From the NCBI RefSeq assembly GCF_004919095.1, contig NZ_STGJ01000008.1, positions 33,964 through 97,963 of the forward strand: a stretch of DNA of 64,000 nucleotides, read 5' to 3'. Positions 27,339 through 34,361 of this stretch are shown in pieces. Numbering within the stretch: the stretch's first letter is position 1; each line of letters opens with the position of its first letter. The notes beneath the pieces were generated by a model that saw only the letters and a program-made list of their open reading frames with translations, did no database searches and was not told the origin of the DNA. The DNA is from Crenobacter intestini. GTDB lineage: Bacteria > Pseudomonadota > Gammaproteobacteria > Burkholderiales > Chromobacteriaceae. The translations under genes and the position numbers were made by a program.

Positions 27339-28070
27339 ATGCTGCGCGCGGCGCTCGCCGTCTTGCTCGCCTCGCTCGCGGCGTGGGCACTCTTTGCGCC
27401 GTTGGCCGAGCCCGGGCGCTGGGCGCTCGCGCAGGCGGTTTTCTGCCTGGTGATCGGGCGCATGCTGTCGCTTCGCGGCGTGCGCCTGATCGCGCTTGTC
27501 CTGTTCGCGCCCGCGCTGCTGCTGGCGCAGCAGTGGTCGCTGCCGCCCTGGGTCTGGGCGCTCGCGGCGCTACTGACCTTCGCGATCGCGCGCAATGCGC
27601 CGACGCAGCGCGTACCGCTCTACCGCTCCTCGGACGAGGTGAGCCGGGTGCTGTCGCACTGGTTGCCGCAAGGCGCGCGGCTGTGTGATTTGGGTTGCGC
27701 CGACGCGCGCATGCTCTTTTCGCTCGCGCATCTGCGCCCCGACCTTGTGCTCACCGGCGTGGAGAACGCGCCCCTGCCGTGGCTGGCGGCCCGCACCCGC
27801 TGGTGCCTGGCGGGTCGGCCGGCGAACGTGAAGATCGTCTTCGGCGACTTGCGCCGCCTGCCGTTGACGGGCTTTGACGTGCTGTACGCCTTCCTGTCGC
27901 CCGCGCCGATGCCCGAGTTGTGGCAACGTTTCCGGCGCGAGGCGGACGCGGGGGCCTGGCTCGTCAGTAATACCTTTGCCGTGCCGGCGGTGCCTGTCGA
28001 GCGCAGGCTGCCGCTGGGCGGCCCCTTGCAGACCGAACTTCTTCTTTGGCGTCGACCCCATGCAACTTGA
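27339..28070 (+). CDS. Membrane-anchored class I SAM-dependent methyltransferase-like protein
   Basis: A 243-residue protein with three to four hydrophobic segments in the first ~85 residues, then a Rossmann methyltransferase domain. The SAM motif I is ARLCDLGCADARMLFSLA near 112-129, followed by LTGVENAPLPWLAARTR. Later, FGDLRRLPLTGFDVLYAFLSP corresponds to motifs II/III. The substrate is unknown. It lies 6 nt after motB and overlaps the next gene by 11 nt, so it is likely co-transcribed with motAB. Whether it acts on the motor or is just carried in the operon cannot be told. Confidence 0.72.
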   Translation: MLRAALAVLLASLAAWALFAPLAEPGRWALAQAVFCLVIGRMLSLRGVRLIALVLFAPALLLAQQWSLPPWVWALAALLTFAIARNAPTQRVPLYRSSDEVSRVLSHWLPQGARLCDLGCADARMLFSLAHLRPDLVLTGVENAPLPWLAARTRWCLAGRPANVKIVFGDLRRLPLTGFDVLYAFLSPAPMPELWQRFRREADAGAWLVSNTFAVPAVPVERRLPLGGPLQTELLLWRRPHAT

Positions 28071-29388
28071 ACAGTGGCTCGCCGGCCTCGTGCCCCGTCG
28101 TCTTCCCGTGCTGCCCAGCAGCCGGCGTGCGCTGGGCCGCCTGCTCGTCGAGGGCGACGCGCTCTCGTTCGAGGCGCTGGCCAACCTCACCCTGTCCGAC
28201 CCGCTGATGCTGTTCGACCTGATGCGGCTTTGCGGGTCGGTCTCGCGTCTCGAGGCCTCCGGCAAGTTGCCGGCGGTCGAGCAGATGCTGATGCTGCTCG
28301 GGGTCGATACCGTGCGCAGCCGTTTTGCGGCGCTGGACACACTGAGCGTCTCGCCTGGCCAGCTGGACGCCGACGTCGCCGAAGAGGTGCGCGCGATGCT
28401 GGGGCGTGGCCGCATCGCGGCGCAGATCGTCAAGGGCTGGCTCGCGCTCGCCGGCGAGCCGCGGGTCGAGGACTGCTTCATCGCCGCCGAGCTCTACAAC
28501 CTGCCGGCGTGCGTCTACCTGCTCGACTGCAACACCCTGACCGGCAAGCCGCCTTTGCAGGCGGCGGCAGACGCTTTCGGCACTGACTATCCGTTGCTGT
28601 TGTCCGCCTTTGTCCGCACGCTGGGCCTGCCCGCGGCGCTAGGCGCCTTGCTGGGGCCGGGCTCGCCCAACCGCCAGCGCGGCTTGCTCAAGCTGGCGGT
28701 CGCGACTGCAGAAGGAGTCGACCAGGGCGTCTGGCGCGCGCCGTGGCTCGCTGGCGTCGAGGCGGCAGCGTCGCTCTGCGGTGCGTCGCTGGACGATGCG
28801 CTCGAAGTCGTGCAGCGCGCCGTGTTGCAGGTGGCCAGAAGCGGCACCGCGCCGGAGTACGGCTTTGCCGCGCGCCGCCTGCTCGCGCTCGAGGGATCGG
28901 TGCCGCTGCCGTTGCCGCGCGTGCACGCGGCTGCGGCCATCGATAAGGCGCGCCCGGACGCGGCAATCCGCGAGGCGCTGCGCCACCTCGCCAACGACCT
29001 GGGTTTCTCGCGCGTGCTTTACTACCGGGTGGACCCGGCCGCTGCATGCCTGCGCCTGCGCTTCCAGGTCGGCGTGCGCGAGGGCGAACCGCTGGCCAGG
29101 CTTGCGCCCGAACTGGGCGAGGGGTGCCTGCTCTCGACCCTGATGTCGCGTGCGCAGTGTCTGTTCACGCCCGCGCATGCACTGGAGCAGCTTGCCAGCC
29201 GTTACGGCGACGCGCTGCTCACGGCGCTGGGGCCGGGGGACAAGGTCTTCCTGTCCTTGTGGGCGCAAGGCGTACCGCTGGGGCTGTTCGTCGCCGATAA
29301 CGGAGCTGGCGGCCGGGCGATCGATCCGGCGACTTTCAACCAATTCAAGGCACTGGCAGCCGGGCTGCCGGGGCGGACACCCGCATGA
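28060..29388 (+). CDS. HDOD-domain signalling protein with GAF-like C-terminus
   Basis: A 442-residue cytoplasmic protein. Residues ~12-210 resemble an HDOD domain: LPVLPSSRRALGRLL, then LTLSDPLMLFDLMRLCGS and VEQMLMLLGVD. HDOD is a helical output/sensor domain related to HD hydrolases but without the metal site. The last ~150 residues (from IREALRHLANDLGFSRVLYYRVD) resemble a GAF-type domain. Start ATG 28060 overlaps the methyltransferase gene by 11 nt, and the 3' end overlaps the next gene by 4 nt. Its place in a motAB-containing operon suggests a role in motility or c-di-GMP signalling, but no function is proven. Confidence 0.68.
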   Translation: MQLEQWLAGLVPRRLPVLPSSRRALGRLLVEGDALSFEALANLTLSDPLMLFDLMRLCGSVSRLEASGKLPAVEQMLMLLGVDTVRSRFAALDTLSVSPGQLDADVAEEVRAMLGRGRIAAQIVKGWLALAGEPRVEDCFIAAELYNLPACVYLLDCNTLTGKPPLQAAADAFGTDYPLLLSAFVRTLGLPAALGALLGPGSPNRQRGLLKLAVATAEGVDQGVWRAPWLAGVEAAASLCGASLDDALEVVQRAVLQVARSGTAPEYGFAARRLLALEGSVPLPLPRVHAAAAIDKARPDAAIREALRHLANDLGFSRVLYYRVDPAAACLRLRFQVGVREGEPLARLAPELGEGCLLSTLMSRAQCLFTPAHALEQLASRYGDALLTALGPGDKVFLSLWAQGVPLGLFVADNGAGGRAIDPATFNQFKALAAGLPGRTPA

Positions 29389-30173
29389 GCAAACTGATCA
29401 CCTCCCCGAACAATGACGCTATCAAGGCGCTGGCCAGGCTTTCCGACAGCGCGCGCGCGCGACGCAAGGCGGACCTGATGGTTCTCGAGGGCATCCACCT
29501 GATCGCGGCCGCCTGCGACGCCGGCGTGCTGCCGCACACGCTGTATGTGAACGAAGACGCGCACGCGCACCCGGAGGTGACGGCCTTGCTCGCGTCGCTG
29601 GCCGGGCGCTGCGAGGTGCTGCTCCTCGCGCGGGGCGTGCTCGGAAGGTTCAGCGCGCTCGCCTCGGCGCCCGAGCTGATCGCGCTCGCCGCGCGGCCGA
29701 AGCCGCAGGCGGCTGGCGCGAGCTGCGTGCTGCTGGAGGACGTACAGGACCCGGGCAATGTCGGCACCATCCTGCGCTCGGCGGCCGCGTCGGGCGTGCG
29801 CGACGTCTACCTGTCGCAAGGTTGTGTAGACGTCTACTCGCCCAAGGTGTTGCGTGCCGGCATGGGCGCGCACTTCGCGCTGGCGCTGCACGAGGGGGCG
29901 GACCTTGCCGCCTTGCTGGACGTCTTCCCCGGCCGGCGCCTGGTCACCCATCTTGCCGGCGCGCATTCGCTGTACGCGGAAGACCTGAGCGGGCAGGTCG
30001 CGCTGGTGTTCGGCAACGAGGGCGCCGGCGTGTCGGACGCGCTTGTCGCGCGCGCCGACGCGCGCATCCTGATCCCGATGCCCGGCCACGCCGAGTCGCT
30101 GAACGTCGCGATGGCGGCGACCGTCTGCCTGTTCGAACGGGTCAGGCAGCGTCTTGCCTTGCAAATCGGATGA
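29385..30173 (+). CDS. TrmH/SpoU-family RNA 2'-O-methyltransferase
   Basis: A 262-residue SPOUT-class enzyme. The N-terminal substrate-binding domain begins MSKLITSPNNDAIKALARL, with the ADLMVLEGIHLIAAA motif of TrmH/RlmB-type proteins. The SPOUT knot motifs are LLEDVQDPGNVGTILRSAAASG (motif 1), VALVFGNEGAGVSD (motif 2) and IPMPGHAESLNVAMAATVCLFE (motif 3). It methylates a ribose in tRNA or rRNA; which one is not clear from sequence. The ATG overlaps the previous stop (ATGA). It is the last gene of the motAB operon, ending 33 nt before a hairpin. Confidence 0.87.
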   Translation: MSKLITSPNNDAIKALARLSDSARARRKADLMVLEGIHLIAAACDAGVLPHTLYVNEDAHAHPEVTALLASLAGRCEVLLLARGVLGRFSALASAPELIALAARPKPQAAGASCVLLEDVQDPGNVGTILRSAAASGVRDVYLSQGCVDVYSPKVLRAGMGAHFALALHEGADLAALLDVFPGRRLVTHLAGAHSLYAEDLSGQVALVFGNEGAGVSDALVARADARILIPMPGHAESLNVAMAATVCLFERVRQRLALQIG

Positions 30174-30206
30174 TGGTCTGCTTCTTCTGATCTAGATTGA
30201 CTGGAG

Positions 30207-30223
30207 GCGGGCGGCTTGCCCGC
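30207..30223 (+). terminator. Weak hairpin after the motAB-trmH operon
   Basis: The stem GCGGGC-GGCTT-GCCCGC is followed by GTTCTTCC rather than a true T-run. It may slow or partly end transcription before yegP, or act only as a leader structure of yegP. Confidence 0.35.
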
Positions 30224-30244
30224 GTTCTTCCAGCGGAGGGTCAG

Positions 30245-30583
30245 ATGTCCGGAAAATTCGAAATCAGCGCGTCGAGCAACGGCAAGTTCCTGTTCAACCT
30301 GAAGGCCCGCAACGGGCAGGTGATCCTCACCAGCCAGCTGTTCGATTCGCTGCACCACGCTGTCGAGGCGGCGCAGGCCTTGCAGCAGGACAACAAGCTC
30401 GCCGACCGCATCCACCGCAAGGTGTCCACTGCCGGCGAGCCCTATTTCAGCATCCACGGTGACGGCGACAAGGTGATCGCGCGCAGCCAGATGTATTCGT
30501 CGAACACTGCGATGGAAAAGGGCATCGACTCAGTGCTCGAGCACGCGCCGCAGGCGCTGCTGGTCGACACCACGGCAGAGTAG
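30245..30583 (+). CDS. yegP: YegP/DUF1508-family protein
   Basis: A 112-residue protein made of two copies of the DUF1508 repeat. The first (about 3-50) has GKFEISASSNGKFLFNLKAR then NGQVILTSQ; the second (about 58-105) has GEPYFSIHGDGDKVIARSQ. Each forms a small beta-hairpin/helix unit in solved family members; the biochemical role is unknown. ATG 30245 follows GGAGGGTCAG. It ends in TAG and converges with a GGDEF-EAL gene, with 3 nt between stops. Confidence 0.85.
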   Translation: MSGKFEISASSNGKFLFNLKARNGQVILTSQLFDSLHHAVEAAQALQQDNKLADRIHRKVSTAGEPYFSIHGDGDKVIARSQMYSSNTAMEKGIDSVLEHAPQALLVDTTAE

Positions 30584-30586
30584 GCG

Positions 30587-32704
30587 CTAGGCATAGCGCT
30601 GCTCGAACGCGCCAACCGGCTGCGGGCGGCCAAGCAGGTAACCTTGCAGGGTGTCGCAGCCGCGCGCGCACAGGTAGTCGCGCTGCGCGTCCCTCTCCAC
30701 TCCCTCGGCGACCAGCGTGAGCCCCATCGCCTTGCCCAGCGCGATCACGGTGTCGACGATCGCGCAGTCGTCCGCGTTGCCGGGCAGCGCGCGCATGAAT
30801 TCTTGGGCGATCTTCAGCTCGTGCAGCGGCAGTTTCTTCAGGTAGGCAAGCGAAGAGTAGCCGGTGCCGAAGTCGTCCAGCGAGAAGCGCACGCCGTGGC
30901 GGCAGAGCGCCTGCATCTTGGCAAGCGTCTCGTCGAAGCTCCCCAGCAGCACCGTTTCGGTCAATTCGAGCTTGAGGCGCCCGGGAGGCGCGCCGTGCGC
31001 GGCGAGGATGGACTTTACCTGTTCGACGAAATCCGGCTGCGCGAACTGGGCGGCGCTGACGTTGACCGCCAGCGTCACCCCACTGAGTGCCGGTATGTCC
31101 TGCCAGCGCGCGAGCAGCGCGCAGGCTTCTGCGAGCACGAAGCGGCCGATCGGCAGGATCTGCCCGCTCGCTTCGGCCGCCGGGATGAAGGTTGACGGCG
31201 GGTGCCGCATGCCGTTCGCGTCGCGCCAGCGCAGCAGCGCTTCGGCGCCGGTCAGCGTGCCTGTCGGGGTGTGTTGCGGCTGCAGTTCTAGGAAGAATTC
31301 CCGCGCCGAGAGCGCCGTGTCCAGGTCTGCGACGAGCTGGGTGCGGCGCGCCATCTTTTCGTGCAGTTCGGGCTCGAACAGCGCATGTCGTCCGCGGCCC
31401 TCCGCCTTGGCCTGGTAGAGCGCGAGGTCGGCCTGCATCAGTACCGTCTCCACGCTCTCGGCGAGGCCGGAGAAGACGGTCACGCCGGCGCTAGCCTGGG
31501 CGCGGATCGGGTCATTGCCGCCAGGGGCTGAGTCCGACAGCCGTGCCAGCAGGCGCCTGGCGCAGCGTCCGGCCTGCGCGCGGGCAAGCGCGGTTGAGGC
31601 GGGCAGGCCGCCTAGCAGGACGACGAACTCGTCTCCGCCCAGACGGGCGATCAGGTCGCTGTCGCGTGCGGCGTCGCACAGCCGGTGCGCGACGTCCTGC
31701 AGCAGCCGGTCGCCCGCCGCGTGACCCAACGTGTCGTTGGTTTCCTTGAAGTGGTCGAGGTCGAGGTAGATCAGCGCGCCTTGCTCGCCTTCCCGTGCGC
31801 AGTGCGCGAGGACGCGCGCGAGGGTTTCCTGGAAGCGGCGGCGGTTGGCAAGGCCGGTCAGCGGGTCGGTATACGCGAGGCGGGTGATCTCGGCCTCGTC
31901 CTCGCGCCGGCGGCTGATGTCGAGCAGCGCGCCGACCATGCGCAGCGGCCGGCCGTCCGCGTCGCGCTCGACGACGTCGCCGCGGTCGCATACCCACAAG
32001 GTCTTGCCGTCAGGGCGCTGCATGCGGTATTCGACCAGGTAGCGCTCGGTGCCCGCCAGGCAACGCTCGAGCGCGGCAAAGACACAGGCGCGGTCGTCCG
32101 GATGGATCGCGTCGCTGTAGACCTGCATCGGGTGTTCGAGGTAGGACGCATCCAGTCCGAGCAACTCGCACCACTTGCGGTTGTGCCTGACCATACCTTG
32201 CCTGATGTCCCAGTCCCACACCCCCTCGTCTATGGTCGCGAGCGCGTAATCGAGCCGCTGGTGCGCGGCCTCGGCCGCCTCGCGCGCGTCGACCAGGTCG
32301 CTGATGTCGGTCGCGACCACTAGCAGGTGGCGTCGGCCGTCAGGCCCTTCGAACGGCGTCTTGACCGAGCGGAAGTGGCGGACCTTGCCGCTCTTCAGAT
32401 CGGTCGCGGTCTCGATCACCGTTTGTTGTTCCCCGCTCTTGAGGATCTCTTCGTGGCTCTTCCGGTAGGACTCGACCTGCGCGGCGTTCGGGTTGAAATC
32501 CTCGTCGCGCTTCCCGATCAGTGATTCGGCTGTGGTGTCGTACAGCGTGGCCAACTTGTTGTTGACGACCTCGAAGCGACCCTGTTCATCTTTGATGAAT
32601 GCGACGTTTGGGCTGTGAGGTAATGCCTTAAGCATCAATGAATGGGTAAAGGAGTCATCGGGCCGGGCGGGGGAGCCGGAGACGGGGAGAGAGCGGTGAG
32701 ACAT
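30587..32704 (-). CDS. PAS-PAS-GGDEF-EAL c-di-GMP enzyme
   Basis: A 705-residue signalling protein without membrane segments. Two PAS domains span about 25-140 and 150-265. The GGDEF domain has an intact motif at 356-360 and an RxxD inhibitory site (RDSD) five residues before it. The EAL domain carries EAL at 488-490 and the usual metal and catalytic residues: NVSAAQ, LELTE, DDFGTGYSS, LKI, AEGVE and LQGYL. One deviation is LKIAQEF, where most have LKIDxSF. Both synthesis and hydrolysis of c-di-GMP are therefore possible. The gene is divergent to a phosphoesterase across a gap holding a perfect 20-bp palindrome. Confidence 0.9.
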   Translation of the reverse strand: MSHRSLPVSGSPARPDDSFTHSLMLKALPHSPNVAFIKDEQGRFEVVNNKLATLYDTTAESLIGKRDEDFNPNAAQVESYRKSHEEILKSGEQQTVIETATDLKSGKVRHFRSVKTPFEGPDGRRHLLVVATDISDLVDAREAAEAAHQRLDYALATIDEGVWDWDIRQGMVRHNRKWCELLGLDASYLEHPMQVYSDAIHPDDRACVFAALERCLAGTERYLVEYRMQRPDGKTLWVCDRGDVVERDADGRPLRMVGALLDISRRREDEAEITRLAYTDPLTGLANRRRFQETLARVLAHCAREGEQGALIYLDLDHFKETNDTLGHAAGDRLLQDVAHRLCDAARDSDLIARLGGDEFVVLLGGLPASTALARAQAGRCARRLLARLSDSAPGGNDPIRAQASAGVTVFSGLAESVETVLMQADLALYQAKAEGRGRHALFEPELHEKMARRTQLVADLDTALSAREFFLELQPQHTPTGTLTGAEALLRWRDANGMRHPPSTFIPAAEASGQILPIGRFVLAEACALLARWQDIPALSGVTLAVNVSAAQFAQPDFVEQVKSILAAHGAPPGRLKLELTETVLLGSFDETLAKMQALCRHGVRFSLDDFGTGYSSLAYLKKLPLHELKIAQEFMRALPGNADDCAIVDTVIALGKAMGLTLVAEGVERDAQRDYLCARGCDTLQGYLLGRPQPVGAFEQRYA

Positions 32705-32720
32705 TGAGGTGAAGCAAGAC

Positions 32721-32740
32721 TATTGATTTGACAATCAATA
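32721..32740. promoter_or_regulatory. Perfect 8-4-8 palindrome in a divergent control region
   Basis: TATTGATTTGACAATCAATA lies 17 nt upstream of the GGDEF-EAL start codon, in the AT-rich 194-nt gap shared with the phosphoesterase gene. It resembles an FNR site but has six rather than four bases between TTGAT and ATCAA, so another dimeric regulator is more likely. On the plus strand it also contains TTGACA, a possible -35. Confidence 0.5.
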
Positions 32741-32898
32741 TACACTAATTCGCTAATTATATGTATTTATTGACGAATATCTCGGGCGTGAGTGTAGCGT
32801 TGCCACAAACAGTTCGCGTGCGGCGTGCCGTTTCGGACCTGGCAGCATGAATTGCACATATCATATAAAAACCCTGTTAAGCATGGGAGCAACTCCTG

Positions 32899-33630
32899 AT
32901 GCGTATTGCGCTCGTGTCAGACATTCACGGCAACCTCTTTGCACTGGAAGCCGTCGCCGCCGACATCCGCCGCCGGGGCGCCGACGCCGTCTACGCGCTG
33001 GGCGATTTGCTGTCCGGCCCGCTTGCGGCACGGGACACCGCACACTGGCTGATGGCGAGCGGCTGGCCGTGCCTGGCCGGCAACCACGAGCGCCAGCTCT
33101 TGAGTGCCGACCCGGCCGTGCGCGAGGCGTCCGACCGCTCGGCACTCGCCGAGCTGGACGCGGTGTCGCTCGCCTGGCTCTCGACCCTGCCGCCGACGTT
33201 GCGCCCATTCCCCGACATTCTGCTCTGCCACGGCACGCCGCTCAGCGACTGCGATTACCTGCTGGAGACGGTCGATGGCGGCGGGATCCGCCTGGCGCAC
33301 GGCGACGAAATCACCGTGCGGCTCGCCGGCGAGACGGCGTCGCTTGTCGCGTGCGGGCACAGCCATTTGCCGCGCGCGCTGGAAGAGGCGGGCGTCACCC
33401 TGGTCAACCCCGGCAGCGTCGGCCTGCCGGCGTACGCGGATACGACGCCCATGTACCACCGCGTCGAGAACGGCTCGCCCGACGCCCGCTACGCGCTGAT
33501 CGAGCGGCTGGACGGCCGCTGGCACGTCGACCTCGTCTCGGTGCCGTACGACTGGCGGCCGATGGCGGCGCTGGCCGCGCGCAACGGCCGTGCCGAATGG
33601 GCGCGTGCGCTCGAGAGCGGGCGCGTGTGA
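32899..33630 (+). CDS. Calcineurin-like metallophosphoesterase
   Basis: A 243-residue soluble hydrolase with all binuclear-metal motifs: DIHGN (8-12), GDLLSGP (35-41), GNHE (61-64), and GHSHLP followed by VNPGSVGLP in the C-terminal half. It resembles the YfcE/diadenosine-polyphosphatase or phosphodiesterase group; the substrate is not identifiable. The start ATG 32899 follows GGGAGCAACTCCTG, where GGAG can pair with CTCC and may affect ribosome access. The stop overlaps the next gene's GTG start by 4 nt. Confidence 0.85.
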   Translation: MRIALVSDIHGNLFALEAVAADIRRRGADAVYALGDLLSGPLAARDTAHWLMASGWPCLAGNHERQLLSADPAVREASDRSALAELDAVSLAWLSTLPPTLRPFPDILLCHGTPLSDCDYLLETVDGGGIRLAHGDEITVRLAGETASLVACGHSHLPRALEEAGVTLVNPGSVGLPAYADTTPMYHRVENGSPDARYALIERLDGRWHVDLVSVPYDWRPMAALAARNGRAEWARALESGRV

Positions 33631-34361
33631 GGGCGCCTGGCTGGGCGTACTGGCCGCTCGCACCGCTGCTGGCCTGGCAGGGCAAGCAGGTGCGCCAGCG
33701 CACGCCGAAGCTGGCCGAACCGGATGGCGCGCGCGAGGGCGAAGCCGGCGAGGGCACGCCCCTGTCGCTGCTGATCGTCGGCGACTCGTCCGCCGCGGGT
33801 GTCGGCGTCGCCAGCCAGGCCGATGCGCTGTCCGGTTGCCTGGTGGCGGCGCTTGCGCCCGGGCTTCGGGTGCGCTGGCAATTGCGGGCCAAAAGCGGGC
33901 TGACCAGCGAGGAAATGCTCGCCTGGCTCGCCGTCGATCCGCCGGCGCGCTGCGAGGTTGCGGTATCCGTCCTCGGCGTCAACGACGTGATATCGCAGCA
34001 GCCACTGGCGCGGTTTGTCCAGGCGCAGCGGGCGCTGGTCGCACGGCTGCAGGGCCTCGGCGCGCGGCAGGTGCTGCTGTGCGCGTTGCCGCCGATGCAG
34101 TACTTTCCAGCCCTGCCCGCGCCGCTGGCGGGCTACCTGGGGGCACGGGCCAGGCGTTACGACGCGGCGCTCGAAGCGCTGTGCGCGCATTTGAGCGATT
34201 GCCGGCGGGTCGGCTTTACCGGCCGTCTGGGGCCGGGCTGGGTCGCGTCAGACGGTTTTCACCCGGGGGCCGAATGCTACCGGGCTTGGGGCGGAGTGCT
34301 GGCTCGGTCGATCACCGACGCGTGGCCGCAGGCACCGGACACAGGGACAAGGAGGTCGTGA
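33627..34361 (+). CDS. SGNH/GDSL-type hydrolase
   Basis: A 244-residue esterase-like protein. It starts at GTG 33627 inside the previous stop (GTGA). A short hydrophobic start (WAYWPLAPLLAW, 6-17) may anchor it in the membrane or act as a weak signal. The SGNH blocks are visible: LLIVGDSSAAGVG (Ser54 region), a block II Gly, VLGVNDV (Asn), and DGFHPG with Asp and His near the C-terminus. It probably hydrolyses a lipid, acyl or carbohydrate ester. It is coupled to the phosphoesterase and to the downstream GGDEF-EAL gene (1-nt overlap), forming a three-gene unit. Confidence 0.82.
   Translation: MRAPGWAYWPLAPLLAWQGKQVRQRTPKLAEPDGAREGEAGEGTPLSLLIVGDSSAAGVGVASQADALSGCLVAALAPGLRVRWQLRAKSGLTSEEMLAWLAVDPPARCEVAVSVLGVNDVISQQPLARFVQAQRALVARLQGLGARQVLLCALPPMQYFPALPAPLAGYLGARARRYDAALEALCAHLSDCRRVGFTGRLGPGWVASDGFHPGAECYRAWGGVLARSITDAWPQAPDTGTRRS

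Noticed and set aside
32721-32740. Calling the palindrome an FNR box
   Set aside because: The half-sites TTGAT and ATCAA are six bases apart rather than four, so helical phasing is wrong for FNR.
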